A stretch of DNA of 64,000 nucleotides, from contig NZ_CP047241.1 in the NCBI RefSeq assembly GCF_009856625.1, positions 1,798,001-1,862,000 on the forward strand, in the 5' to 3' direction. Position 1 is the first letter of the stretch. Every line of letters starts with the position of its first letter. This document shows positions 8,947 through 18,148 of the stretch, one piece after another. Source of the DNA: Aquitalea denitrificans. GTDB lineage: Bacteria; Pseudomonadota; Gammaproteobacteria; Burkholderiales; Chromobacteriaceae. The notes beneath the pieces are model-generated. The model worked only from the letters and a program-made list of their open reading frames with translations, was not told the origin of the DNA and did not search any database. The translations under genes were made by a program, and so were the position numbers.

Positions 8947-9799
8947 ATGACGCGCGCTGTTGCACCTGCTCGCTGGCTGCCGCCGGCAGTGGCTGCCAAC
9001 CCGGTGATGCTGACCGGGCTGGCTTGCCTGTTGCTACCTACGCTTTACAAGCTTTCCCAGCAATTGTGGCCGATCAAAGAACAGGGGCATGGCCCGGTTT
9101 TTTTTGATCATTGCCTGGATGTTCTGGAACAAGGCGCAGCAGGAAGTCATTGATGCTTCTGCTGCCGGCAGCAAGTTGGGCGTGCTGCCGTTTGTCCTTG
9201 GGCTGGTGATGTATGTATTGGGGCATTCGCAGGATGTCTGGTTCATGGAAATCGGCAGTTTCGTTTTCATCATTGCCGGACTGCTGCTATTGCATGGCGG
9301 CTACCGTTTGCTGCATGCCTATCGTTATCCCTTGCTGTTCATTTTGATCCTGATTCCCTTGCCGGGCTTTCTGGTGGACTGGCTGACCGCCAGTCTGAAA
9401 ATGGGGGTGTCGCAGGCGGTGGAGCAACTGCTGTATCTGGCGGGTTATCCCATCAGCCGCAGCGGGGTAGTGCTGAATATCGGTCAGTACCAACTGATGG
9501 TGGCGGATGCCTGTTCCGGCATCAATTCAATGTTCAGCCTGCTGGCCTTCGGTTTGCTCTATCTCTATTTCTTTACGCCGGCCCGGGCTGTCAATCGTGT
9601 ACTGCTGCTGATTGCGGTGCTGCCGGCTGCGATTGTTTCCAACATCGTGCGCGTCATCACCCTGGTATTGGTGACCTATTACTGCGGGGATGCTGCCGGC
9701 CAGGGTTTTATCCACGAATTTTCGGGTTTGTTGTTGTTTGGAGTCGCCATCTTGTGTGTGTTTCTGTTTGATGCGTTCTTGCAAAAGGTGAATGGCTGA
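8947..9799 (+). CDS. xrtB: Exosortase B, interrupted by a frame change at a T8 run
   Basis: Exosortases are integral-membrane cysteine transpeptidases that process PEP-CTERM proteins. A good ribosome site (AGGGGG) precedes ATG 8947, and the first frame encodes the family N-terminus up to EQGHGPV. The rest, from FLIIAWMFW onward, is in the next frame, open from 9089. Reading seven instead of eight T at 9098-9105 gives one 283-residue protein of normal length with about eight membrane helices. It would carry the catalytic triad: Cys in VADACSG (about 189), Arg in SNIVRV (about 235) and His in GFIHEFSG (about 256). As written, translation stops at 9153. It overlaps epsI. Sequencing error, phase variation or slippage are all possible. 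Confidence 0.85.
9098..9105 (+). repeat. xrtB: Homopolymer T8 at the xrtB frame break
   Basis: Eight consecutive T follow CCCGG in codons for HGPVFF. Loss of one T restores the full exosortase frame. Runs of this length are typical sites of slipped-strand mispairing and of transcriptional slippage, and also of sequencing indels. Confidence 0.9.
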
Positions 9800-10494
9800 T
9801 GCCCCGCTTGAATCTGCTGCGCCAATGCCTGCTTGCGCTGATCATGCTGCTGGCTTCTGTACTGGCTTACGCCTTCACCCCGCGCACCTTTACTGCCGAC
9901 AGCAATCGTATAGACCTCGCCGGCATGGTGCCAACGGCGTTTGCCAACTGGCGGCAGGTGGAGATGAAGGGCGTGATTGTCAATCCGGAGGTGGATGCCC
10001 AGCTAAATCGCACCTATAGCCAGGTGCTGGAGCGGGTATACGTCAATGGCAGAGGCCAGCATGTCATGTTGTCCATTGCTTATAGCCGCGACCAGCGTCA
10101 GGGATCCGGCCAGCAGACGCACCGGCCGGACCTGTGCTACCCGGCACAGGGCTTTGCCTTGCACGACAAGCAGCAGGACACGCTACAGCTTGGTCGCCAT
10201 CGCCTGGCCGTCAACACCATGGTGGCGCAGCGCGAACAAAGGATCGAGCCGCTGATGTACTGGATCACCACCAATGGTGAAGTGGCTTCCGGCCGCGAAA
10301 GCCGCAAGCTGGTGCAAGTGCGTGCCGGTCTGGCCGGGCTGGTGTATGACGGCATGATCGTGCGGGTTTCCACCATCAATGACGATGTGGCTGCTGCACG
10401 GGTGCTGGAGACGGAATTTCTTGCCAGCCTGTATGCCGCCCAGCCGGAAGGGGTGCGTACGCAGTTCTTTGGCACGGGAGTAGTGGCGCTGTGA
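9799..10494 (+). CDS. epsI: EpsI, exosortase-B-associated protein
   Basis: This 231-residue protein has an N-terminal membrane anchor (about 8-28, LRQCLLALIMLLASVLAYAF). The periplasmic domain carries the EpsI features: FANWRQVEM near residue 50, VNGRGQHVMLSIAYSRDQ, and HRPDLCYPAQGF with the conserved Cys, then a MYWITT-type motif. EpsI is the regular companion of XrtB and is sometimes fused to it; its biochemical role is unsettled. The start overlaps the xrtB stop (TGATG), so its translation may depend on which xrtB frame is read. It overlaps the next gene by 4 bases. Confidence 0.88.
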   Translation: MPRLNLLRQCLLALIMLLASVLAYAFTPRTFTADSNRIDLAGMVPTAFANWRQVEMKGVIVNPEVDAQLNRTYSQVLERVYVNGRGQHVMLSIAYSRDQRQGSGQQTHRPDLCYPAQGFALHDKQQDTLQLGRHRLAVNTMVAQREQRIEPLMYWITTNGEVASGRESRKLVQVRAGLAGLVYDGMIVRVSTINDDVAAARVLETEFLASLYAAQPEGVRTQFFGTGVVAL

Positions 10495-11777
10495 ACCACT
10501 CGGCCATTCGTACCCTGACTCTGGGCATGCAGCCCATGCTGAACCGCATTCCTCGCCCGGTATTGTCCTTCGCTTGCCAGGGCATGGTCAGCGGCATCAG
10601 TTTTATTGCGTCATTCCTGTTGCTGCATTATGCGGACAAGAGCGAATACACCACGTTTGTGCTGTTTCTCAATGGCTATGCCTTGCTGGCCAGCCTGCAG
10701 AATGCGCTGTGGTTGCAGCCCCTGATTACCCTGTCGGGCAAGATGGATGCAGGTGCCAGGCAGCAGGCCATCCACCGCGGTATCTGGCTCAGCCTCATCA
10801 TTGCCGTGTTTGGCGGTGTGCTGTTTGCCGGCTATCGCCAGCTCACCCTGGGTGCGGGCTGGTTCAATCTGGCGACGATGCTGTTTCTGGCCAGCTTTGC
10901 CTTTCTGCTGGTGCGTGACGCCAACCGCTCTGCCTGGCTGATGCTGGGCCAGCTGCCCGGTCTGTTTCTGCATGATCTGGCCTATTTGCTGTTATTCATG
11001 CTGCTGGCTGCCATTGGTTGGTATCTGAAGAGTTTGTCCATGAGCCTGGTGATCATGGCCATTGCCTTTCCCGGCCTGATGTCGCTGTTTGCCCGGCCAC
11101 GTGCCGGCCGTGTCGACGGAGCACCCGCTATTGTCCGACTGGACCGCGACTTTGCCGCGCAAGTGTGGTCCTGCGCGCGCTGGGCCTTGCCTGGCGTGCT
11201 GGTGACCTGGCTGTTCAGCAATGGTTACTGGTTTTATCTGGATACCGTGCAGGGCAAGGCCATGGTGGCCATGCTGGCCGCAACCCGGCTGTTCTTCACC
11301 CCGGTCGGCCTGATGATTCAGGGCTGGGCCGGCTATTACCGGCCCGTGTTTTCGCAGCTGGAGCACCAGGGTTTGCTGCAGCAAAAGCGTGCGCTGGTGC
11401 GCCGCCAGGCGCTGGTGTGCAGCGGCGTGGTCTTGCTGTTTGTCCTGGCCCTGCTGCTGTTGACGCTATACCCGGCAGCCTTACCCGCCTATTTGCCCCC
11501 GGCAAGCTTCATTCCGCTGGTGCTGGCCTGGGGGAGCTACTTCCTGGTGCAGTGGCTGCGCAACATCCTGTCCACCGCCATGCTGGCTGATGCCGGTGGT
11601 TACAAAATCGTTTTCAAGGCTGGTCTCACCGGGGCTGTCCTGTTCTACCTGCTGTTTGTTCCGGCAGGGTATCTCTCCCGTCAACTGGTGCTGTGTCCGC
11701 TCATTCTCTGCCTGGCAGAGCTGTTCATCCTGACCATGTTGTGGCGACCCGTTTTTGGAGCCAAGCGCAATGACTGA
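10491..11777 (+). CDS. Lipid-linked oligosaccharide flippase (Wzx/MOP type)
   Basis: A 428-residue very hydrophobic protein with about 12 membrane helices and few charged loops, in the style of the polysaccharide-transport branch of the MOP superfamily. The N-terminal stretch SFACQGMVSGISFIASFLLLHY fits. It is expected to flip the undecaprenyl-linked repeat unit across the inner membrane. GTG 10491 overlaps the epsI stop codon; ATG 10518 or 10527 are alternatives. Position between the export genes and the glycosyltransferases supports the role. No closer family assignment is possible from the sequence alone. Confidence 0.78.
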   Translation: MNHSAIRTLTLGMQPMLNRIPRPVLSFACQGMVSGISFIASFLLLHYADKSEYTTFVLFLNGYALLASLQNALWLQPLITLSGKMDAGARQQAIHRGIWLSLIIAVFGGVLFAGYRQLTLGAGWFNLATMLFLASFAFLLVRDANRSAWLMLGQLPGLFLHDLAYLLLFMLLAAIGWYLKSLSMSLVIMAIAFPGLMSLFARPRAGRVDGAPAIVRLDRDFAAQVWSCARWALPGVLVTWLFSNGYWFYLDTVQGKAMVAMLAATRLFFTPVGLMIQGWAGYYRPVFSQLEHQGLLQQKRALVRRQALVCSGVVLLFVLALLLLTLYPAALPAYLPPASFIPLVLAWGSYFLVQWLRNILSTAMLADAGGYKIVFKAGLTGAVLFYLLFVPAGYLSRQLVLCPLILCLAELFILTMLWRPVFGAKRND

Positions 11778-12681
11778 ATTGCCTAGCATCACGGTAATCG
11801 TGTGTACCTATCGTCGCCCTGGGCAATTGCAGGAATTGCTGGATTCGTTGCGGGCGCAGTATGTAGAAGGGCTGCGTCCCCGCCTGTGCATTGTCGACAA
11901 TGACGCCGAGCAGTCGGCACGTGCGGTAGTGGAGCAGGCAAAAGCCGACTTCCCGTGGCCGCTGCAATATGTGGTGCAACCGGTAAAGAATATTGCGCTT
12001 ACCCGTAATGCTGGCCTGGCCACGGTCACTACCGATTATCTGGCTTTTATCGACGATGATGAAGTCGCGGTGCCGCAATGGCTGCACAGCCTGGTTGCGC
12101 TGGCGCGTGAGAGCAAGGCGCAGCTGGTGTTCGGGCCGGTGTTGCCGGTGTATCCGCCGGGAATCCGGCCCTGGCTGGTGAGTGGCGGCTTCTATGAACG
12201 GCCCAGGCATGCCACCGGTACTTTGCTGCCATTACTGGAGGCACGTACTGGCAATGTGCTGATAGATGCGGCTCTTCTGCAAGGACAGTCCTTGCAGTTT
12301 GACGCAACGCTGGGTCTGAGTGGCGGCGAGGATTACGCATTCTTCGAGCATTTGTATCAGCAAGGTGCAAAGGCAGTCTGGTCTGATGAGGCCATGGTGA
12401 CTGAAGAAGTTCCGGCAGATCGTGCCACGCCCAATTGGCTGCTTAAGCGCAGCTTTCGCATTGGTTCCGTAGAAGCCAGCCTGATGCGACGCAGGGCGCG
12501 CGTACAGTCTTTGCTGCGTATGTGGGTCAAGGCTGCTTATCTCATGGCGCGCAATGGCTTGATGCTGCTTGCTGCTCCGCTGCGCAGCAAAGCATTGAAT
12601 TTCCGGATGGTGCGTAATCTGGCGATTGCGGCCGGTATTGTTTATGGCCTGGTGAATGGTCCTTATCGTGAATACAAGTAA
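11770..12681 (+). CDS. Family 2 glycosyltransferase
   Basis: A 303-residue GT-A-fold enzyme of the EPS locus. It has ITVIVCTYRRPGQLQELL at the start, the nucleotide-sugar metal-binding motif FIDDDEVAVPQWL near residue 96-108, and GGEDYAFFEHL near 185, typical of GT2 acceptor/catalytic loops. The C-terminal third has one or two weakly hydrophobic helices. Start ATG 11770 overlaps the flippase end by 8 bases. It should add one sugar to the lipid-linked repeat unit at the cytoplasmic face; donor unknown. Confidence 0.88.
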   Translation: MTELPSITVIVCTYRRPGQLQELLDSLRAQYVEGLRPRLCIVDNDAEQSARAVVEQAKADFPWPLQYVVQPVKNIALTRNAGLATVTTDYLAFIDDDEVAVPQWLHSLVALARESKAQLVFGPVLPVYPPGIRPWLVSGGFYERPRHATGTLLPLLEARTGNVLIDAALLQGQSLQFDATLGLSGGEDYAFFEHLYQQGAKAVWSDEAMVTEEVPADRATPNWLLKRSFRIGSVEASLMRRRARVQSLLRMWVKAAYLMARNGLMLLAAPLRSKALNFRMVRNLAIAAGIVYGLVNGPYREYK

Positions 12682-13969
12682 TTCCGCCAAAGTGATGCAG
12701 GGTGGTGGTGTTGAGTCACTGCGCTCACTAATGATTGTTACGTTTATGCTGGCTGTTTTTATCAGCCTGTTTGCTATCGGGGCGGCGGATAAGGTGCAGT
12801 CTGATGGTGGGAGTAATCTGTTTCGGCAATTGACGTGGCTGGCGATTGGCGCTGTAGCATTTTTCCGCTGCTTTAGTTTTGGGCGATATGTAAAAATTGA
12901 TCTTCAGTTAAGTTCAGGATTGCTGATTACACTTTTTCTTTTGGGGTATTGCCTTGTTTCGTTTTCATGGTCGGCCATTCCCGATGTTTCACTAAAGCGG
13001 GCAATTCTGTTCGGTTTGATGGTTTTTTTATGCTTCGCAGCATTTGGAAAAAAGTCACAAAACCCGCTTAGTTTTATCCAGGTTATGGCTTGGCCATTGG
13101 GAATTTTGCTGATTCTTTCTTTTGCTTTTACTGCGGCTATCCCTTCGGTAGCAATTACATCAATCGGCTGGCGTGGAGTCACTTCATTCAAGAACGAGTT
13201 TGGTCAGCTATGTGCCATCAGCCTGCTGATATTCAGTTTTGCCGTGTTTGAAGTGCGGAATTGTCGCAAGACCATGTTGCTAATGGCCGTACTGTCCTTG
13301 CTGGGGCTGCTGTTGTCACAAAGCTCTACCTGTGCAGTTGCCGTGATCGCGGGTTTAGTGTGCAGTCTGGGTTTGCTGGTTACGCGGCGTCTGCTGCGCC
13401 ATCGCAGTGGCAGTGCCTTGATGCTTGGATTGGTGATTGCAGCTTGCACTGCCGTGCTGGTTCTTCTGCTTGCAGGTGTGCTAGGTGGCGGAGATGTCCG
13501 AGAGCAGTTTTTCCAATTGCTAGGTAAATCGAGCACGCTGACGGGGCGTACCAAATTATGGTCTCTTATTTTGGATAATACCCGTCTGCACAATCCATGG
13601 CTGGGTGGTGGTTATGGTGGGTTCTGGAATGGTCTGGGTAGCCCGTCCAGTTATACTTCCTATCGTTTTCCTGCCGGATATGTGGGGCAGGCGCATAACG
13701 GGTATCTGGATATATTCAATGATCTGGGCTATGTCGGTTTGGGTTTGCTGGCTTTGGTGCTGTTGGTGTATGGCTGGCATATTTTCCGTCATTATCAATC
13801 AGGACGTCCTGAATTTTATTTTCACCTTGCTTTTTTTATCTACATCATTCTGGAGAATTATGCGGAAAGTACTTTCTTTAGATTGGTGGGTTTTTTGAAT
13901 ATTGTTTTTTTTGCTTCTCTGGCACGTGTTGCTGTAAGTGAGTGGGTAGGTTTTGATGATAAAAAATAG
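12656..13969 (+). CDS. O-antigen ligase/polymerase family protein (Wzy-like)
   Basis: The 437-residue protein has around ten membrane helices and the large periplasmic loop of the O-antigen ligase/Wzy_C family: LTGRTKLWSLILDN followed by PWLGGGYGGFWNG and GQAHNGYLDIFNDLGYVGL, in which the HNGYL motif is diagnostic. It is the likely polymerase for the EPS repeat unit. Codons are more A/T-rich than in the export genes, a common mark of horizontally exchanged polymerase genes. ATG 12656 overlaps the preceding gene by 26 bases; GTG 12668 is an alternative. Confidence 0.85.
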   Translation: MVLIVNTSNSAKVMQGGGVESLRSLMIVTFMLAVFISLFAIGAADKVQSDGGSNLFRQLTWLAIGAVAFFRCFSFGRYVKIDLQLSSGLLITLFLLGYCLVSFSWSAIPDVSLKRAILFGLMVFLCFAAFGKKSQNPLSFIQVMAWPLGILLILSFAFTAAIPSVAITSIGWRGVTSFKNEFGQLCAISLLIFSFAVFEVRNCRKTMLLMAVLSLLGLLLSQSSTCAVAVIAGLVCSLGLLVTRRLLRHRSGSALMLGLVIAACTAVLVLLLAGVLGGGDVREQFFQLLGKSSTLTGRTKLWSLILDNTRLHNPWLGGGYGGFWNGLGSPSSYTSYRFPAGYVGQAHNGYLDIFNDLGYVGLGLLALVLLVYGWHIFRHYQSGRPEFYFHLAFFIYIILENYAESTFFRLVGFLNIVFFASLARVAVSEWVGFDDKK

Positions 13970-14534
13970 GCGTGATTACAAAATGTATCTGGAGGCGGAT
14001 CGTGTCTCCATGGGTGTGAGAAATGGTTGGATAGATCATTTTTTTAATGATAGATGGCGTTATGTTCGTTTGTTGCGGCAGTCTGAGTACAATCATAATA
14101 TTGGTTGTTTCTTTTTGATTCGTATTTTTGTTGAAATCCGCCGCAGAAGATTAGGGCGGTTGCTGGGCTACTCCATCCCCTTGAATGCGTTCGGGCCCGG
14201 TTTGGCATTGCCGCATCGTGGAGATATTGTAGTAAATAGCTATGCGCGGATTGGTCCTAATTGTCGCATTCATATTGGTACTAATATCGGCACTCAAATA
14301 GGTACATTGGATGATGTTCCGGTAATAGGGCGTAATTGTTATATTGGTCCCGGTGCCAAGCTTTATGGAAAAATTGTTATTGGCGATAATGTTATTATTG
14401 GTGCAAATGCAGTTGTTAATAAAAGCTTTCCAGAGGGGAATTGCACGATTGCAGGTATTCCGGCTCGTGTCATATCTGAAAAATCAACGGTGGGTTTGTT
14501 TAGCTGTGGTTATGAAGAGTCCGGAAAGGAATGA
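13956..14534 (+). CDS. Serine-acetyltransferase-like hexapeptide-repeat protein
   Basis: The ATG at 13956 gives 192 residues and overlaps the polymerase stop. The C-terminal two thirds are a left-handed beta helix of the LbH acyltransferase type (IGPNCRIHIGTNIG, VPVIGRNCYIGPGAKLYGKI, IGDNVIIGANAVVN, IAGIPARVI), close to serine acetyltransferase. The N-terminal helix bundle is short, so in this context it more likely O-acetylates a sugar of the EPS. The gene is strikingly A/T-rich next to its neighbours. Substrate cannot be deduced. Confidence 0.82.
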   Translation: MIKNRRDYKMYLEADRVSMGVRNGWIDHFFNDRWRYVRLLRQSEYNHNIGCFFLIRIFVEIRRRRLGRLLGYSIPLNAFGPGLALPHRGDIVVNSYARIGPNCRIHIGTNIGTQIGTLDDVPVIGRNCYIGPGAKLYGKIVIGDNVIIGANAVVNKSFPEGNCTIAGIPARVISEKSTVGLFSCGYEESGKE

Positions 14535-14535
14535 C

Positions 14536-15819
14536 ATGAAACGTTTGCTGGTGTGCGGCTGGTTTGTTTGGATGTCGGTAATGTCGTCTGCGGCATTTTC
14601 CAACAATATATTTTTCTTTGGCCAGCATGTTTTTTACCCGGATTCCTATTCGGCAATCTCCAGTTTTGCCTTTGATGGCATCCGTATCTGGGGCAATCCC
14701 AAGACGTTGTGGCGCGACGTGGAGCCACGGCAGGATGTTTATGATTTTTCAGTGCTGGACCAGCATGTGCGTCTGGCTGAAACCCGTGGCATGAACGTGA
14801 TGTATACCCTGGGCCAGACCCCGGTCTGGGCCAGTGCACGTCCGACAGAGCTGGGCAGTTTCGGTCTGGGGGCAGCTGCCGAGCCGGTACGGATGAGCGA
14901 CTGGTCCGCTTATGTCGGCACGGTGGCAAGACGCTACCGGGGCCGGATTACTGCCTACGAGGTAATGAACGAGCCGCGTATCGGTGAGGCGATAAAGATG
15001 TATTCGCCCGGTTTCTTTTCTGGCAGTACCGCACAATTGGTCCGCATGACCGAGCTGGCGGCGCAGGCCATTCATGCGGCCGACCCGCAGGCCCTGGTGG
15101 TGTGTCCGGCCATGGATGGCTCTGACCTTGGTATCAAGCGCCTGGATTATTTCCTGTCACAGGGCGGGGGCCGCAGTTGCGATGTGATTGGCTTCCACTT
15201 TTATCTGAAAACCGGCTCCATCAACGAGTTCACCTCCTTGTTGTCGCAAATCCGCCAGATGCTGGTGCGCTATAAGCTGCAGGACAAGCCGGTATGGAAT
15301 ACCGAGATGGGCGTGCTGGTGGGTTCCTCCGGCAATCAGGTGCGGGCGGGTGCTGTTGGAAGCGCGCTGGACAAGGTGTACAGCGATGACGAAGCGGCCA
15401 GCCTGATGTTGAAAGTGCAGGTGGCATCCAGCAATGGCGGGGTGGCACGTACTTACTGGTTTGCCCATGATTCTTCGTCTATGGGCAGTACCTTGCCCAA
15501 CAAGAAGGCTGGCCAGCTCAATGGCCTGGGCGAAGCCTATGCCAATGCCAAGATCTGGTTTTCCAAGGGGCGGAAGGTACGTGGCTGCTCCTTGTCAGAC
15601 AGCCAGGCCAATTGTGCGGTCTACGAGGGAAATTACCTGGTGGGCCGCGTGGTGTGGGGTATTCCGCTGGTGCCGGTTGAATGGCTGACGGCCAACCCCA
15701 TGCTGGGGAAAGTCCATTTGTTGAATGGCCAGACAATCAATATGAGTTCCAGCAGAACCGAGACGCTGAGTGCCTTGACACGCAATTTTGCTGACCCAGT
15801 GTTTATCAGCATTGACTGA
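14536..15819 (+). CDS. Secreted glycoside hydrolase, GH5/GH39-like (PslG-type)
   Basis: ATG 14536 with ribosome site GGAAAGGA gives a 427-residue precursor with a signal peptide (about 1-22, ending AAFS). The mature part is a TIM-barrel hydrolase of clan A: GIRIWGNPKTLWRDVEP near the N-terminus, acid/base Glu in YEVMNEPRIG, and a probable nucleophile Glu in KPVWNTEMGVL. Endoglycosidases of this type inside EPS operons, such as PslG, trim or release polymer in the periplasm. Substrate is unknown but most likely the local polysaccharide. The open frame upstream of 14536 is spurious. Confidence 0.82.
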   Translation: MKRLLVCGWFVWMSVMSSAAFSNNIFFFGQHVFYPDSYSAISSFAFDGIRIWGNPKTLWRDVEPRQDVYDFSVLDQHVRLAETRGMNVMYTLGQTPVWASARPTELGSFGLGAAAEPVRMSDWSAYVGTVARRYRGRITAYEVMNEPRIGEAIKMYSPGFFSGSTAQLVRMTELAAQAIHAADPQALVVCPAMDGSDLGIKRLDYFLSQGGGRSCDVIGFHFYLKTGSINEFTSLLSQIRQMLVRYKLQDKPVWNTEMGVLVGSSGNQVRAGAVGSALDKVYSDDEAASLMLKVQVASSNGGVARTYWFAHDSSSMGSTLPNKKAGQLNGLGEAYANAKIWFSKGRKVRGCSLSDSQANCAVYEGNYLVGRVVWGIPLVPVEWLTANPMLGKVHLLNGQTINMSSSRTETLSALTRNFADPVFISID

Positions 15820-15845
15820 TGCCAATAGCCAGATCCGAGGTTTGC

Positions 15846-17009
15846 ATGAAAGTCACCATTTTTCAGTATCGCCTGTTTCACTACCGCACCAAGCTGTTCG
15901 AGCTGATGCGGGTTAAATGTGCCCAGCGGGGCATCCGGCTGGATGTGGTCTATGGCCAGCCTTACCGGGATGAAATCAAGAAAAAGGATACCGGCCGGCT
16001 GGATTGGGCCATTCCGGTAAAAAACACTTACTTTCCGATCAAGGAAAAAAAGGATATTTGCTGGCAACCGGCCCCCGCCGTGGTGCAGGACGCCGATCTG
16101 TTTGTGTTCATGCATGAGAACCGCCTGCTGGCCAATTATTACTGGCTGTTGCGGCGACGCCTTGGCCGCTCGCCTCGGGTGGCGTTCTGGGGGCATGGCA
16201 AGGACTTCCAGTCCAATGCACCAGGCGGTCTGCGCGAGCGCTGGAAGGAAAAAACCCTGCGCTGGCCGGACTGGTGGTTTGGTTACACCCAGCATACGCG
16301 GCAGATTGTGGAAGGCTCAGGCTTTCCGCCCGGGCAGATTACCGTGCTCAACAATGCCATCGACAATGTCGAGTTCAAGGAACAGCTCTACATGGTGAGC
16401 GAGGCGGATATTGCCCGTCAGCGGGATGAACTGGGGCTGGATGCCGGTGATTTTGTCGGCATTTACTGTGGTTCGCTCTATCCGGACAAGCGGCTGGACC
16501 AGCTGTTTGAAATTGCCGACCGTCTGCAGCAGCGGGCAGCACACTTCCGCCTGCTGATTGTCGGTTCCGGCGCACAACAACCCTATGTCGAGCAGATGTG
16601 CGCTACGCGGCCCTGGATTCGCTTTGTCGGCCCGCGTCATGGTGCCGGCAAGGCGGTGCTGTTTCGCCTGGCGGCGCTTACCCTGTGTCCGGGTGCGGTG
16701 GGGCTGAACATTCTGGATGCCTTTATCGCCGGTGTGCCGCTGATCACCATGGCGGGTGCCAAGCATGGGCCGGAAATCTGCTTTCTGCGCAATGGCGTGG
16801 ATGGCTGGCTGATCGGGGATGCGATCGATGAGTATGTCAGCCGCGTCTTACGGCTGATGGATACCCCGATGGAGCTGCAGCAGATGCAGCAAATGGCCTT
16901 GCAGGCGGGGGAGATTTATACCGTGGAAAACATGGCTGACAATTTTGTCGAGGGGATTACGCGCTGCCTGAATGCCGCGACCCCGGCCCAGGGAGGAGTG
17001 ATGGCATGA
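15846..17009 (+). CDS. Family 4 glycosyltransferase
   Basis: A 387-residue GT-B enzyme. The start ATG 15846 is preferred over ATG 15819 because GAGG sits 5 bases upstream and the protein then opens MKVTIFQYRLFHYRTKLFEL. The C-terminal domain has the donor-binding features GIYCGSLYPDKRLDQL (about 200-216), LLIVGSGAQQPYVEQM and a GLNILDAFIAGVPLI loop; the E-x7-E motif is only partial. It probably transfers a sugar during repeat-unit assembly. It overlaps the next glycosyltransferase by 4 bases. Confidence 0.85.
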   Translation: MKVTIFQYRLFHYRTKLFELMRVKCAQRGIRLDVVYGQPYRDEIKKKDTGRLDWAIPVKNTYFPIKEKKDICWQPAPAVVQDADLFVFMHENRLLANYYWLLRRRLGRSPRVAFWGHGKDFQSNAPGGLRERWKEKTLRWPDWWFGYTQHTRQIVEGSGFPPGQITVLNNAIDNVEFKEQLYMVSEADIARQRDELGLDAGDFVGIYCGSLYPDKRLDQLFEIADRLQQRAAHFRLLIVGSGAQQPYVEQMCATRPWIRFVGPRHGAGKAVLFRLAALTLCPGAVGLNILDAFIAGVPLITMAGAKHGPEICFLRNGVDGWLIGDAIDEYVSRVLRLMDTPMELQQMQQMALQAGEIYTVENMADNFVEGITRCLNAATPAQGGVMA

Positions 17010-18100
17010 AGGTAGGCATTATCGGTTTGCGGGGTATTCCCGATGTGCAGGGTGGTGTGGAACGCCATGTCGAATCGCTTGCGCCCCTGCTGGTGGCGGC
17101 CGGGCATGAGGTGACTGTCTATGCGCGCGCACCCTATATGGCGGATTTCGACAGCCCGGCCTGGCGCGGTGTGAAGATCTGCAAGGTGTGGTCGCCGCAG
17201 CACAAATTTACCGAAACCCTGCTGCACACTTTTCTGGCTATCTGGGTGGCATTTTTCCAGCGTCAACAGCTAGTGCACATTCACGCTATCGGTCCGGCTT
17301 TTTTTGCTCCGCTGGCCCGCTTGTTGGGCATGAAGGTGGTGATGACCCACCACGGCCAGGACTATGCGCGACAGAAATGGGGCAGGGGGGCCAAGGCCTT
17401 TTTGCGCCTGTCGGAGTTTTTGGGGGTGAAGTGTGCCAGCAAAGTGATTGTCATTTCGCATGGCTTGCAAGACCTGGTGCAGAACACTCTGTCCCGGCAG
17501 GCCAAGCTGATTCCTAACGGTGTGACCGGCTTTGCCACCGATGCGATTCGCCCGGCCGATGTGGAGCAACTGGGCTTGCAGCCTTACCGCTACATCCTGC
17601 ATGTCAGTCGCTTTGTGCCGGAGAAACGGCATCACGACCTGATTGATGCGTTTCAGCAGGCCGCCTTGCCCGGCTGGAAGCTGGTTTTCGCCGGCGAGGC
17701 AGACCATGCGGATGACTATTCTCGCTCGGTGTTGGAGCGTGCCAGTGAGCAGGTCGTGTTTCTGGGACGACAAAATGCCCAGCAACTGGCCTACCTGTAT
17801 GCCTATAGCGGCGTTTTTGTGCTGCCTTCATCGCATGAAGGCCTGCCGATTGCCTTGCTCGAAGCACTCAGTCTGGCCGCGCCGGTGATTGTCAGCGATA
17901 TCCCGCCGCATCTGGAGCTGTCCTTGCCGGAGAAGTGCTATTTCCCACTGGGCGATACCGCGCAGCTTGCTGCCCGTCTACAGCAGTATGCAGCAGAAGA
18001 CTTGTCGCAACGCTGGAACGATTCGGCCCGCTGGGTAAAACAGAATTACGACTGGCCAGCCATTGCAGAGAAAACCTCTGCCGTATACCTGGCCGCGTGA
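17006..18100 (+). CDS. Family 4 glycosyltransferase
   Basis: A 364-residue GT-B enzyme beginning KVGIIGLRGIPDVQGGVERHVESL, the acceptor-domain glycine loop of GT4 enzymes. It continues with MTHHGQDYARQKWGR and a C-terminal donor site (LHVSRFVPEKRHHDL, LVFAGEADHADDY, VLPSSHEGLPIALLEALSL) that includes the full E-x7-E motif. It belongs to the EPS operon (4-base overlap upstream) and ends just before the separately started UDP-sugar dehydrogenase gene. Confidence 0.88.
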   Translation: MKVGIIGLRGIPDVQGGVERHVESLAPLLVAAGHEVTVYARAPYMADFDSPAWRGVKICKVWSPQHKFTETLLHTFLAIWVAFFQRQQLVHIHAIGPAFFAPLARLLGMKVVMTHHGQDYARQKWGRGAKAFLRLSEFLGVKCASKVIVISHGLQDLVQNTLSRQAKLIPNGVTGFATDAIRPADVEQLGLQPYRYILHVSRFVPEKRHHDLIDAFQQAALPGWKLVFAGEADHADDYSRSVLERASEQVVFLGRQNAQQLAYLYAYSGVFVLPSSHEGLPIALLEALSLAAPVIVSDIPPHLELSLPEKCYFPLGDTAQLAARLQQYAAEDLSQRWNDSARWVKQNYDWPAIAEKTSAVYLAA

Positions 18101-18148
18101 TGTGATTGAGAACAACAACAAGTCATTTCAATATTTCAGGATGATTTC

